From NCBI RefSeq assembly GCF_042683125.1, contig NZ_JBHUIY010000003.1, positions 62,001 to 126,000 of the forward strand: a DNA stretch of 64,000 nucleotides, in the 5' to 3' direction. Below the pieces are notes generated by a model. It was given only the letters and a program-made list of their open reading frames with translations. It did not search any database and was not told the DNA's origin. The translations under genes and the position numbers were made by a program. Shown piece after piece: positions 8,134 through 16,737 of the stretch (positions are counted from its first letter, which is position 1; every line of letters starts with the position of its first letter). The DNA comes from Phaeospirillum tilakii. GTDB taxonomy: Bacteria; Pseudomonadota; Alphaproteobacteria; Rhodospirillales; Magnetospirillaceae.

Positions 8134-9444
8134 TCATTCCGCCGCGAGGCGGAAATAATGGGCGAGAACGCGGTCGGTCATCGCCTCGATCCCCGCCTCG
8201 TCGCTCTGGCTGAGGGTCCGATGCAGCTCGGGCGCGATGGCGGCGAAGCGACCGAGCAGCTCGGGATCGAAATGGCTGCCGCGCCCCTGCTCCAGCAGGG
8301 CGAGGGCGGCGTCGAGCGGCAGGGCCGGCTTGTAGGGGCGAACGCTGGTCAGGGCGTCGAACACATCGACGATGGCGAAGATCCGCGCCGCCAGCGGCAC
8401 CTCGCTGCCGGCGGCGCCGTGGGGATAGCCGCTGCCGTCGAGCCATTCATGGTGGCCGCCGACCACGGTGGCGGCGTCGCGCAGCCAGGTGCTGGCGGCG
8501 ATGATGTCGAGGCCGTGGGCGACATGGCCCTTCATCTCCTCGAACTCGGCCGGGTCGAGCTTGCCCGGCTTCAGCAGCACCGCGTCACGCACCGCGATCT
8601 TGCCGACATCGTGCAGCAGCGCCCCCTTGATCAGGCTGCGGATCGCCGCCGGGGCCAGCCCGAGCGCCTCGGCCAGCCGGACGGCGTAGAGGGTGACGCG
8701 GAAATTGTGGGTGCGGGTGCCGTAATCGCGCTTGGCCACCGCGCTGCCCAGCAGCTTGAGGGTGTCGAGGTTGGCCCGCAGCAGGTGGCGCGCCTCGGCC
8801 ACCACCCGCCCCTGCAACGCCGCCAGCAGCGGATAGAGCGCCAGCGCGGTCAGCAGCACCGCGCCGATGGTGATGGCGAACAGGGTGACGTTGTCGAGCC
8901 GGATCGCCTGGAGGGTCTGCGGCGCCACCCGGAACAGCCCGGCGAAGCGGCCCAGTTCGCGCCCGTCGCCGTCGAGGATCGGCTCGTCGAAGCGGACGAA
9001 CACCGAATCGCCGATCAATTGGCGATTGCAGCGGTCGGCGCCGAACTGGGAATGCTGGCCCTCGCAGCGTTCGAACCGGCCGATCGCCTCGGCGAACGGC
9101 GGCGCGGCGGCGCGGGCGATCACCGCGCCGGCCGGGCCGTGGCGGATCTCGACCTGGACGAAGCCGCCCCGGCTGCTGGCCAGCGATTGGTGGATCGCCG
9201 CGCGCAGGGCGGCGTCGCGGGCCGGACCATCGGTGTCGGCCACCAGCACCCGGGCGAAATTGCGCGCCTCCAGCGCGGCCAGATTGGCGCAGACCCGCTC
9301 GATCCAGCCGCTTTCGATCACGAACAGCGCCGCCCCGGCCAGCAGCGAGGCCGCCAGCCCGACCAGCACCAGCCGAAAGATCAGCTGGCGGCGGAAATAG
9401 GATGGACTGCGAATATCCTCCGGGCGCATCCCCCGCTCCGGCAC
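8134..9444 (-). CDS. Membrane-anchored HD-GYP domain phosphodiesterase, probable c-di-GMP hydrolase
   Basis: 436 residues. Transmembrane helices at ~21-43 and ~186-208 flank a periplasmic sensor domain containing two cysteines (FERCEG, DRCNRQ). The C-terminal half is an HD-GYP domain: LLHDVGK at ~277-282 supplies the metal-binding HD pair, and HHEWLDGSGYP at ~331-341 supplies the HH and GYP signature, followed by DVFDALTSVRPYK. All hallmark residues are present, so catalytic activity is likely. It is expected to lower c-di-GMP in response to a periplasmic signal; the signal is unknown. It stands as a single gene. Confidence 0.9.
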   Translation of the reverse strand: MPERGMRPEDIRSPSYFRRQLIFRLVLVGLAASLLAGAALFVIESGWIERVCANLAALEARNFARVLVADTDGPARDAALRAAIHQSLASSRGGFVQVEIRHGPAGAVIARAAAPPFAEAIGRFERCEGQHSQFGADRCNRQLIGDSVFVRFDEPILDGDGRELGRFAGLFRVAPQTLQAIRLDNVTLFAITIGAVLLTALALYPLLAALQGRVVAEARHLLRANLDTLKLLGSAVAKRDYGTRTHNFRVTLYAVRLAEALGLAPAAIRSLIKGALLHDVGKIAVRDAVLLKPGKLDPAEFEEMKGHVAHGLDIIAASTWLRDAATVVGGHHEWLDGSGYPHGAAGSEVPLAARIFAIVDVFDALTSVRPYKPALPLDAALALLEQGRGSHFDPELLGRFAAIAPELHRTLSQSDEAGIEAMTDRVLAHYFRLAAE

Positions 9445-9507
9445 GAATCGGGTCGAGCGGTCAGTCTAGCCGGTTTGCGGCGGCGGCGGAATCGCCGGCG
9501 GCGGGAC

Positions 9508-10062
9508 TCAGCCGCCGATCCGGTCGGCGACGCCCTGGATCAGGGTGCCGAGCAGCAGATCGAGCACCACCAGCAGCGAGGCGGTCAGGCCGTTGACCGC
9601 CAGCGCCACCCGGGCGACATAGGTCTGATAGAACAGCAGGGCGATGGTGACGACGAGGTTGAGCAGCGACGGCAGCGGCCCCGGCACCGCCCAGGCCAGC
9701 AGCGCCACCGGCAGCAAGGCGGCGAGCTGGATCACCGCGCTCCAATTGTAGGCGACCAGATAGCGGCAGAACAGCGGGCCGCGCCCGATCTCCTCGGTGA
9801 TCTGCGCCACCAGCAGCGGAAAGGCGGTGCAGCCGATCACGAAGGCGATGATCTGCGTCACCAGCGGCCGCAGCGACCCCGCGTCGAAGGCGCCGTCGAG
9901 CCCCTGCACCAGCAGCACCCCGGGCAGCACCAGCACCGGCCCCCAGAACGAGCGCCACACCCCGCCGGCCGACAGGGTGAACCAATCCAGCCCGCCGGCA
10001 TCGCCGCGGGCGAGGCGCCAACCGCCGTAGATCGACCGGGCGATCTCGGCGAGGCCGATCAT
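9508..10062 (-). CDS. Uncharacterised multi-pass inner-membrane protein downstream of dapE
   Basis: 184 residues starting MIGLAEIARSIYGGWRLARGD, with the ATG overlapping the dapE stop by 4 bp. After an amphipathic N-terminus there are about four to five hydrophobic helices (around residues 38-55, 65-88, 105-125, 130-150 and 155-178). The layout resembles Yip1-type membrane proteins, but this is weak. Tight coupling to dapE suggests co-expression with the lysine/meso-DAP genes; no function is assigned. Confidence 0.75.
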   Translation of the reverse strand: MIGLAEIARSIYGGWRLARGDAGGLDWFTLSAGGVWRSFWGPVLVLPGVLLVQGLDGAFDAGSLRPLVTQIIAFVIGCTAFPLLVAQITEEIGRGPLFCRYLVAYNWSAVIQLAALLPVALLAWAVPGPLPSLLNLVVTIALLFYQTYVARVALAVNGLTASLLVVLDLLLGTLIQGVADRIGG

Positions 10063-11201
10063 CGCCCGACCCAGCCGGCCAGCAGGCGGTGGTAGATCGC
10101 GGTCAGCCGGTCCAGGTCGGCGACGGCGACGTTCTCGTCGGCCTTGTGGATGGTCTGGCCGACCAGACCGAACTCGACCACCGGGCAAAGGGCATGGATG
10201 AAGCGGGCGTCCGAGGTGCCGCCGCTGGTCGACAGGTCCGGCAGCAGCCCGGTCTCGGCCTGGATCGCCGCGACGAGGCGGTCCGACAGCGCCCCGGGCG
10301 GAGTCAGGAACGGCTCGCCCGACACCGCGACCTCGATCTCGACCCGGCCGAGATCGGCGGCGGCGACGCTCTGCTCGATCCAGGCCTTCAGCGAGGCGCC
10401 GCTGTGGCGGTCGTTGAAACGGATGTTGAAGGCGGCGCGCGCCTCGGCCGGGATCACGTTGGTGGCCGGATTGCCGACATCGACCGTGGTCAGCGTCAGG
10501 GTCGAGGGCTGGAAATGGTCGGTGCCGTCGTCGAGCGGATGGGCGGTCAGCCGCCGCAGCAGGTCGATCAGGCGGGGGATCGGGTTGTCGGCCAGATCGG
10601 GATAGGCGGCGTGGCCCTGGGTGCCGAGCACGCGCAGGCGGGCGTTGAGGCTGCCGCGCCGGCCGATCTTGATCATCTCGCCCAGGCGGCGGGGGTTGGT
10701 CGGCTCGCCGACCAGACAGGCGTCGAGCTTTTCCTCGCGCGCCGCCAGCCACTCCAGCACCTTGACCGTGCCATCGACCGCCGGCCCCTCCTCGTCGCCG
10801 GTGATCAGCAGCGAGATCGAGCCGTGCGGCGCGCCCTCGGCCAGCAGCCGGGCCACCGCGGCGACGAAGCAGGCGATGCCGCCCTTCATGTCGGCGGCGC
10901 CGCGCCCGAACAGCCGTCCATCCCGCAGCTCGGCGGCGAAGGGATCGACGCTCCAGCCCGAACCGGGCGGGACCACGTCGGTATGGCCGGCGAAGCAGAA
11001 ATTGGGGCCGGCCTCGCCGCGCCGGGCATAGAGGTTGCGGATCTCCGGCCCGCCGCTGGCCGAGCGGATCTCGTGGCAGACGAAGCCGAGCGGGGTCAGG
11101 GTCTCGATCAGCAGATCGATCGCCCCGGCGTCCTCGGGGGTGACGCTGGGGCGGCGGATCAGGGCGCGGGCGAGCGCCAGCGGATCGGTGGCCGGGCTCA
11201 A
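10059..11201 (-). CDS. dapE: Succinyl-diaminopimelate desuccinylase
   Basis: 380 residues, typical for DapE. I place the start at a TTG that overlaps the dapD stop (TTGA); no ATG occurs near the conserved N-terminus (SPATDPLALARALIRRPSVTP). M20 metallopeptidase metal ligands are visible in FAGHTDVVPPG, GRGAADMKGG and TGDEEGPAVDG, and in the C-terminal TSGGTSDARF. It hydrolyses N-succinyl-LL-2,6-diaminopimelate to LL-diaminopimelate and succinate in the lysine and peptidoglycan pathway, directly after the DapD step encoded by the preceding gene. Confidence 0.94.
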   Translation of the reverse strand: MSPATDPLALARALIRRPSVTPEDAGAIDLLIETLTPLGFVCHEIRSASGGPEIRNLYARRGEAGPNFCFAGHTDVVPPGSGWSVDPFAAELRDGRLFGRGAADMKGGIACFVAAVARLLAEGAPHGSISLLITGDEEGPAVDGTVKVLEWLAAREEKLDACLVGEPTNPRRLGEMIKIGRRGSLNARLRVLGTQGHAAYPDLADNPIPRLIDLLRRLTAHPLDDGTDHFQPSTLTLTTVDVGNPATNVIPAEARAAFNIRFNDRHSGASLKAWIEQSVAAADLGRVEIEVAVSGEPFLTPPGALSDRLVAAIQAETGLLPDLSTSGGTSDARFIHALCPVVEFGLVGQTIHKADENVAVADLDRLTAIYHRLLAGWVGR

Positions 11202-12040
11202 TCGCGCAACAGTTCGTTGATCGACACCTTCGACCGGGTCTTGGCATCGACCTTCTTGACGATCACCGCGCAATAGAGCGACGGGCCCGGGGTGCCGTCC
11301 GGCAGCGGCTTGCCCGGCAGGCTGCCCGGCACCACCACCGAATAGGCCGGCACCCGGCCGACATACACCGCGCCGGTCTCGCGATCGATGATCTTGGTCG
11401 AGGCGCCGAGATAGACCCCCATCGACAGCACCGCCCCGGTCTCGACGATCACCCCTTCCGCCACCTCGGCGCGGGCGCCGATGAAGCAATCATCCTCGAT
11501 GATCACCGGCCCGGCCTGGAGCGGCTCCAGCACCCCGCCGATCCCCGCCCCGCCCGACAGATGGACGTTGCGGCCGATCTGGGCACAGGAACCGACGGTG
11601 GCCCAGGTATCGACCATCGTCCCCGACTCGACCCGGGCGCCGAGATTGACGAAGGACGGCATCAGCACCACCCCGGGGGCGATGTAGGCCGAGCGGCGCA
11701 CCACTGCGCCCGGCACGGCGCGGAAGCCGGCGGCGCGGAAGCGCGCCTCGTCCCAGCCCTCGAACTTGGTCGGCACCTTGTCGAACCAGGCGCTGCCGCC
11801 GGGCGCGCCGGGGATCGGCGCGGTCTCGGTCAGGCGGAACGACAGCAGCACCGCCTTCTTCAGCCACTGATGCACCGCCCAGGCGCCATCGATCTTCTCG
11901 GCGACGCGGAACGAGCCGTCGTCGAGCCCGGCCAGCGCCGCCTCGACCGCGTCGCGCACCGCGCCGACCGTGGCCGGGGTGATGGTGTCGCGCGCCTCCC
12001 AGGCGGCATCGATGGTCTGGGCGAGGGCGTGGGGGGACAT
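11198..12040 (-). CDS. dapD: 2,3,4,5-tetrahydropyridine-2,6-dicarboxylate N-succinyltransferase
   Basis: 280 residues from the ATG at 12040, preceded by AAGGAG; a 22-residue upstream extension is open but unconserved-looking. The left-handed beta-helix of hexapeptide repeats is visible from about residue 110 (RRSAYIAPGVVLMPSFVNLGARV, GTMVDTWATVGSCAQIG). The C-terminus is the typical SLYCAVIVKKVDAKTRSKVSINELLRD in adjacent stretches. It transfers succinyl from succinyl-CoA in the DAP pathway and is translationally coupled to dapE. Confidence 0.96.
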   Translation of the reverse strand: MSPHALAQTIDAAWEARDTITPATVGAVRDAVEAALAGLDDGSFRVAEKIDGAWAVHQWLKKAVLLSFRLTETAPIPGAPGGSAWFDKVPTKFEGWDEARFRAAGFRAVPGAVVRRSAYIAPGVVLMPSFVNLGARVESGTMVDTWATVGSCAQIGRNVHLSGGAGIGGVLEPLQAGPVIIEDDCFIGARAEVAEGVIVETGAVLSMGVYLGASTKIIDRETGAVYVGRVPAYSVVVPGSLPGKPLPDGTPGPSLYCAVIVKKVDAKTRSKVSINELLRD

Positions 12041-12083
12041 CGGCGGAACTCCTTGGCTGCGGTCGGCGCGAACGGCAAACCAT

Positions 12084-12103
12084 ACTCCGCGAAAAAGCGG
12101 AGT
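12084..12103. promoter_or_regulatory. Inverted repeat in the dapD-folE divergent promoter region
   Basis: ACTCCGC-GAAAAA-GCGGAGT is a perfect 7-bp inverted repeat about 45 bp upstream of the dapD start codon. The surrounding 12041-12281 gap is AT-rich, carries the divergent promoters of dapD and folE, and has no other recognisable gene. The repeat could be an operator or an mRNA hairpin; no regulator is implied by the sequence. Confidence 0.4.
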
Positions 12104-12281
12104 CAACGAAACGGAACCCTCGCCAACCTATACCTTAGCCATAGAAAACGGCGGCATAACCCAATTTATTCTTATTTTAACCTCCCCGCCCCCTGGCGCT
12201 CCCCCTTCCCCTTGCCTACCTTCCCAAAGGTTGAGCGTGTCTCGTGCGACCCCCCTTCTCTCGAGCCAAGGAGTTCCGGCC

Positions 12282-12902
12282 ATGAATGCTCCCAGCGTCC
12301 CTTTCCGTCCCGACCCGTCCTGGAGCGCCTCCCGCCCCAGCCGCGCCGAGGCCGAGGCGGCGGTGCGCACCCTGATCCGCTGGGCCGGCGACGATCCCGA
12401 GCGCGAGGGCCTGATCGACACCCCGGCGCGGGTGGCGCGGGCCTATGAGGAATTCTTCGCCGGCTACGATCAGGACCCGGTCGAGGTGCTGACCCGCACC
12501 TTCGAGGAGACCGACGGCTATGACGAAATGGTGATGCTGCGCGGGATCCGGCTCGAATCCCACTGCGAGCACCACATGGTGCCGATCCTCGGCGTCGCCC
12601 ACGTCGCCTATCTGCCCGACCGCCGGGTGGTGGGGATCTCGAAGCTGGCCCGGGTGGTCGAGATCTTCGCCAAACGGCTCCAGATCCAGGAAAAGCTGAC
12701 CGCCCAGATCGCCAACGCGATCGAGGAGGTGCTCCAGCCCAAGGGGGTGGCGGTGGTGATCGACGCCGCCCACCAATGCATGACCACCCGGGGCGTCCAC
12801 AAATCCGGGGTGTCGATGGTCACCAGCCGGATGATCGGCGCCTTCCGCACCGATCCCGCCCTGCGCCGCGAGTTCCTCTCCCTGGCCAATCGCGGCGAAT
12901 AG
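12282..12902 (+). CDS. folE: GTP cyclohydrolase I
   Basis: 206 residues from an ATG preceded by AAGGAG at ideal spacing. It converts GTP to 7,8-dihydroneopterin triphosphate, the first step of folate (and queuosine/pterin) synthesis. Conserved segments are DTPARVARAYEEFF, the zinc/active-site SHCEHHMVPI, SKLARVVEIFAKRLQIQE and HQCMTTRGVHK, which supplies the second zinc Cys. It is monocistronic and divergent from dapD. Confidence 0.97.
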   Translation: MNAPSVPFRPDPSWSASRPSRAEAEAAVRTLIRWAGDDPEREGLIDTPARVARAYEEFFAGYDQDPVEVLTRTFEETDGYDEMVMLRGIRLESHCEHHMVPILGVAHVAYLPDRRVVGISKLARVVEIFAKRLQIQEKLTAQIANAIEEVLQPKGVAVVIDAAHQCMTTRGVHKSGVSMVTSRMIGAFRTDPALRREFLSLANRGE

Positions 12903-13013
12903 GCCGCCCGCCCCCTCCCAATCGCCTCTTGCCGCCGGGCCGGCCGGCCCGGCACGATGGGGACGGCCGCCTCCGCGGGGGAACGCGGGCGGCCGTAACG
13001 GGGGGACCGACAG

Positions 13014-13553
13014 ATGACGATCGTGTTTTCGCTGCTGGTGCTGGCGGTCGCGGCATTTCTGCTGCGCCGGCTGTTCCGGATGCGGCCGGGCGATTTCGCC
13101 GGGGCCGAGACCGAATTGGCGCTGGAACGCTATTTTTCCGGCCATCTGCGCGGCTGGGGCCTGTTCGAGGACCGCTTCGGCCGGGTGCGCCGGCAGTTCA
13201 GCATCGATTCGACCGGGCAGTTTTTCGACACCACCCTGCAAATCGACCAGACCATCACCTTCGAGGACGGCAGCAGCCATCAGCGGGTGTGGTCGTTCCA
13301 CCGCCAGCCCGACGGCCGCTATGTCGGCACCGCCAACGACGTGATCGGCGAGGCGACCGGGGCCAGTTCCGGCAACACCCTCAAACTGACCTACGCGGTG
13401 CGGCGGCGGCTGCTGGGGTTGCTGCCGCAGCGGGCCGAGGTCGAGGACTGGATGTTCCTCCAGCCCGACGGGGTGGTGATCCAGCGCGCCCGGGTGGCGA
13501 AATGGGGCTTCACCGTCGGCTGGATCAGCGCCTTCTACATCGCCGACGCGTGA
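13014..13553 (+). CDS. DUF3833 family protein
   Basis: 179 residues. An N-terminal hydrophobic anchor (MTIVFSLLVLAVAAFLL) is followed by a compact beta-rich domain with the family pattern LERYFSGHLRGWGLFEDRFG, then RRQFSIDSTG, ITFEDGS..RVW, GTANDVIGEATG and the C-terminal KWGFTVGWISAFY. DUF3833 proteins are membrane-attached or lipoproteins of unknown function. No lipobox Cys is seen here, so anchoring would be by the helix. Apparently monocistronic. Confidence 0.8.
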   Translation: MTIVFSLLVLAVAAFLLRRLFRMRPGDFAGAETELALERYFSGHLRGWGLFEDRFGRVRRQFSIDSTGQFFDTTLQIDQTITFEDGSSHQRVWSFHRQPDGRYVGTANDVIGEATGASSGNTLKLTYAVRRRLLGLLPQRAEVEDWMFLQPDGVVIQRARVAKWGFTVGWISAFYIADA

Positions 13554-13571
13554 TCCCGCGTCGCGGGCATC

Positions 13572-13602
13572 AAAAACCCCTCCCGGCCGGGCCGGGAGGG
13601 GG
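13572..13602 (-). terminator. Intrinsic terminator for the parvulin gene
   Basis: CCCCTCCCGG pairs with CCGGGAGGGG (10 bp), and on the minus strand five T residues follow the stem. It lies just downstream of the PPIase gene and in the convergent gap with the DUF3833 gene, which it may also insulate. Confidence 0.8.
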
Positions 13603-13626
13603 GGAAACATCCGGGCGGCAGCCTGA

Positions 13627-14472
13627 TTACTGCTGCGGCGCCTGGGCCGGCTTGTCCGGCAGCGCCGCGCCGTCCGGCCCGAAGCGCTTGACCTTGGCCT
13701 TCTCGCGCAGATCGGTCAGGGTCTGCTGGGCGACCTGCTCGGCCAGCTGCTGGCCGATCCGGCCCTTGGCCTGCTCGAACGGCGGCAGCTGGGACATGCG
13801 GCGGTCCTCGACCTTGATCACGTGCCAGCCGAACTGGGTCTTGACCGGGGTCTTGGAGACCTGGCCGGGCTGGAGGGCGAAGGCGGCGGCGGCGAATTCC
13901 GGCACCATGTCCTTCTGGGTGAAGTAGCCGAGATCGCCGCCGGTCTGGGTGCCGGACGGATCCTTGGTGCGGGTGCGGGCCAGCTCGGCGAAGTCGGCGC
14001 CCTTGTTCAGTTCGGCGATCACCGCCTTGGCGGCATCCTCGCTGTCGACCAGGATATGGCGGGCGTGGACTTCCTCGGCCGGAACGAAGGCCTTGGCCAG
14101 CTCGTCATAGCGGGCGCGGATCGCATCGTCGCTGACCGCGGCGCGGACGCGGTGGGCCATCCAGGCCTGGCGCATCAGGGTGGTTTCCGCCTGCTTCAGC
14201 GCCGCCTTGACCTCGGGATCGGTCTCGAGCTTTTCCTTCTTGGCCTGCTGATAGACCAATTCGTTGTTGATCGCGACCTCAAGCAGCGCGTCGTAGGGAG
14301 GCTGGCCCAGCGCCGGCGGCAACTGACGGGCGAGTTCTTCCATCTGCGACAGATGCACTTCGCTCCCGTTGACCACGGCAACCACCGTGTTCTTGTCGGC
14401 GGCAAAGGCGGGGGCGGCGGCCAGGCCGAAAGCCAGGACCAACGCCTGACCGCGCGCGGACAGCTTGTTCAT
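13627..14472 (-). CDS. Periplasmic parvulin-type peptidyl-prolyl cis-trans isomerase
   Basis: 281 residues from the ATG at 14472. A signal peptide (residues 1-24, cleavage after APAFA) is followed by a SurA/PrsA-like N-terminal helical region with LPPALGQPPYDALLEVAINNELV, and a parvulin domain at ~135-235 (VHARHILV...GADFAELARTRTKDPSG...GGDLGYFTQKDMVPEF...PVKTQFGWHVIKVEDRR). The C-terminus is a Pro/Gln-rich tail. It is expected to assist folding of exported proteins; which clients is unknown. Confidence 0.92.
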   Translation of the reverse strand: MNKLSARGQALVLAFGLAAAPAFAADKNTVVAVVNGSEVHLSQMEELARQLPPALGQPPYDALLEVAINNELVYQQAKKEKLETDPEVKAALKQAETTLMRQAWMAHRVRAAVSDDAIRARYDELAKAFVPAEEVHARHILVDSEDAAKAVIAELNKGADFAELARTRTKDPSGTQTGGDLGYFTQKDMVPEFAAAAFALQPGQVSKTPVKTQFGWHVIKVEDRRMSQLPPFEQAKGRIGQQLAEQVAQQTLTDLREKAKVKRFGPDGAALPDKPAQAPQQ

Positions 14473-14606
14473 GGGCGGTGTTTCCTTTTTGCGCGAAAGG
14501 CCGCAGGGCATCGCGCCGTTGCGGTCTGACAGGATGAGCAGGGGTTAAGCACAACCGACGATCCGGCACAAGCGAAAGTGTCGTGTCCGCACGGCGGCCG
14601 CAGGGG

Positions 14607-15365
14607 TCACGCCAGCGACTCGGCGGTGCGGCCGTGACCGCGGGAATACAGGCAGGATTCGCTGAATTCCTTGGCCTCCAGCACCCGTCCGACCAGGATC
14701 AGCGCGGTGCGGGTCAGGCCGGCGGCGGCGACCTTGCCCTCGATGTCGGCAAGGCAGCCCCGCACCAGGCGCTGATCGGGCCAGCCGACCCGGAACGCCA
14801 CCACCACCGGGCAGTCGGCGCCGTAGAGCGGGGTCAGTTCCTGGACGATGTGGGCGACGTTGTGGACCGACAGATGGATCGCCAGCGTCGCCCCGCTGGC
14901 GCCGAGGGTGGCGAGATCCTCGCCATAGGGCATCGGCGTCGCCCGGCCGGTGGTGCGGGTCAGCACCAGGGTCTGGCTGATCCCGGGCAGGGTCAGCTCG
15001 GCCGCCAGGGCGGCGGCGGTGGCGGCGAAGGCCGGCACCCCCGGGGTGACGTCGTATTCGATCCCGAGCTGGTCGAGCCGGCGCATCTGCTCGCCGAGCG
15101 CGCTGTAGATCGACAGGTCGCCGGAATGCAGCCGGGCGACGTCATGGCCGGCATCGCGGGCGGCGACGAACTCGGCGGCGATCTGGTCGAGGTCCATCAA
15201 CGCGGTATCGACCACCCGCGCCGCGGGCGAGGCCTCGGCGATCACCTCGGCCGGCACCAGCGAGCCGGCATACAGCACCACCGGGCAGCGGCGGATCAGG
15301 GCGAGGCCGCGCACGGTGATCAGATCAGGGGCTCCCGGCCCGGCACCGATGAAATGGACCTTCAT
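14607..15365 (-). CDS. cobM: Precorrin-4 C11-methyltransferase
   Basis: 252 residues from the ATG at 15365 (MKVHFIGAGPGAPDLITVRG); an ATG two codons upstream is equally possible. It has the tetrapyrrole methylase fold, with the glycine-rich GAGPGAPDLIT and CPVVLYAGSLVP characteristic of CobM/CbiF, then LHSGDLSIYSALGEQ and the SAM-site segment YDVTPGVPAFAATAAAL. It methylates C-11 in corrin ring synthesis using SAM. No other cobalamin gene is nearby, so the pathway must be encoded elsewhere. A family A repeat lies immediately upstream and no cobalamin riboswitch was seen. Confidence 0.93.
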   Translation of the reverse strand: MKVHFIGAGPGAPDLITVRGLALIRRCPVVLYAGSLVPAEVIAEASPAARVVDTALMDLDQIAAEFVAARDAGHDVARLHSGDLSIYSALGEQMRRLDQLGIEYDVTPGVPAFAATAAALAAELTLPGISQTLVLTRTTGRATPMPYGEDLATLGASGATLAIHLSVHNVAHIVQELTPLYGADCPVVVAFRVGWPDQRLVRGCLADIEGKVAAAGLTRTALILVGRVLEAKEFSESCLYSRGHGRTAESLA

Positions 15366-15393
15366 GAACAACCCTGCCCGCTATCGGGGATTT

Positions 15394-15521
15394 CGCGGGC
15401 TCTGCCCGCCCCCGCCAAGGGCCGAAGGCCCTTGGAACCCATTCCTTAGTCTTTTCCGCGCCCCGCCATCAAGGGGATCCAAGGGCCTTGCGGCCCTTGG
15501 CGGGTGCGGGCGGAGCCCGCG
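15394..15521. repeat. Family A palindromic repeat, paired inverted modules (A4)
   Basis: CGCGGGCTCTGCCCG plus CCAAGGGCCGAAGGCCCTTGG on the left, and GGATCCAAGGGCCTTGCGGC plus GCGGGCGGAGCCCGC on the right, separated by a unique AT-richer spacer. It occupies almost all of the gap between cobM and pgk. Confidence 0.8.
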
Positions 15522-15523
15522 TC

Positions 15524-16714
15524 TCAGGCGGCGCCGCCCAGGGCGGCGACGCCGGGCAGGGTCTTGCCTTCCAGCCATTCGAGGAAGGCGCCGCCGGCGG
15601 TCGAGACGTAGGACAGCTGATCCACCACCCCGGCCTTGTCCAGCGCCGAGACGGTGTCGCCGCCGCCGGCCACGCTGAGCAGCCGGCCCTGGCCGGTGCG
15701 TTCCGCCACCCAGCGGGCGACGGCGTTGGTGGCGGCGTCGAACGGCGCCACCTCGAACGCGCCGAGCGGGCCGTTCCACACCAGGGTGTTGCAGCCGCCG
15801 AGGCGGTCGATGATGGTCTCGGCCGAGGCCGGACCGGCATCGAGGATCATCTTGCCCTCGGGCACGGCGTCGATGCCGACCACCTCGGTCTCGGCGCCGG
15901 GAGCCAGCTTGTCGGCCACCACCACATCGACCGGCAGGACGACATGGCACTGGGCGGCGCGGGCCTTCTCCAGGATGGCGCGGGCGGTGTCGGCCAGATC
16001 GCGCTCGCACAGCGAGGCGCCGACCGGCTTGCCCTCGGCGAACAGGAAGGTGTTGGCCATCCCGCCGCCGATGATCAGGTAATCGACCTTGGCGACCAGA
16101 TTGCCGAGCAGGTCGAGCTTGGTCGAGATCTTCGAGCCGCCGACGATCGCCGCCACCGGCTTTTCCGGCTTCTCCAGCGCCTTGCCGAGCGCCTCCAGCT
16201 CGGCCTGCATCAGCCGGCCGGCCGCCGACGGCAGCAGATGCGCCACCGCCTCGATCGAGGCATGGGCGCGGTGGGAACAGGAGAAGGCGTCATCGACATA
16301 AAGATCGGCCAGCGCCGCCAGCTCGCGGGCGAAGGCCGGGTCGTTGGCCTCCTCCCCCGGATAGAAGCGCAGGTTCTCGAGCAGGGCGACCTCGCCGTCG
16401 CGCAGGCTGGCGACCGCCCGCTGGGTGGCCCGGCCGATGCAGTCATCGACCCAGCGCACCGGCTGGCCGAGCGCCTGCGACAGCGGCTCGACCAGCAGTT
16501 TCAGCGAGAAGGCCGGATCGGCCGCCTTGGGGCGGCCGAAATGGCTGACGAGGATCACCCGGGCGCCCCGCCGGGCCAGATCGATCAGGGTCGCGGCCGA
16601 GCGCTCGATCCGGGTGGTGTCGGTCACCACCCCGTCGGCCGCCGGCACGTTGAGATCGGCGCGCACCAGCACGCGCTTGCCGCGAACATTGAAGCTGTCG
16701 ATGGTCCGGAACAT
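15524..16714 (-). CDS. pgk: Phosphoglycerate kinase
   Basis: 396 residues, the normal length. It catalyses the reversible transfer between 1,3-bisphosphoglycerate/ADP and 3-phosphoglycerate/ATP in glycolysis, gluconeogenesis and the Calvin cycle. The N-terminal substrate-binding segment (VLVRADLNVPAADG), HFGRPK, and the C-terminal nucleotide site (GGGDTVSALDKAG) are intact. It follows gap in the same orientation with a 23-bp gap, a common operon arrangement. Confidence 0.96.
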   Translation of the reverse strand: MFRTIDSFNVRGKRVLVRADLNVPAADGVVTDTTRIERSAATLIDLARRGARVILVSHFGRPKAADPAFSLKLLVEPLSQALGQPVRWVDDCIGRATQRAVASLRDGEVALLENLRFYPGEEANDPAFARELAALADLYVDDAFSCSHRAHASIEAVAHLLPSAAGRLMQAELEALGKALEKPEKPVAAIVGGSKISTKLDLLGNLVAKVDYLIIGGGMANTFLFAEGKPVGASLCERDLADTARAILEKARAAQCHVVLPVDVVVADKLAPGAETEVVGIDAVPEGKMILDAGPASAETIIDRLGGCNTLVWNGPLGAFEVAPFDAATNAVARWVAERTGQGRLLSVAGGGDTVSALDKAGVVDQLSYVSTAGGAFLEWLEGKTLPGVAALGGAA

Positions 16715-16737
16715 GGCGAGGCCCCCCTACTGGCCGC

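Noticed and set aside
15366..15523. Cobalamin riboswitch upstream of cobM
   Set aside because: The region is filled by a family A repeat and lacks the B12-box conserved core.
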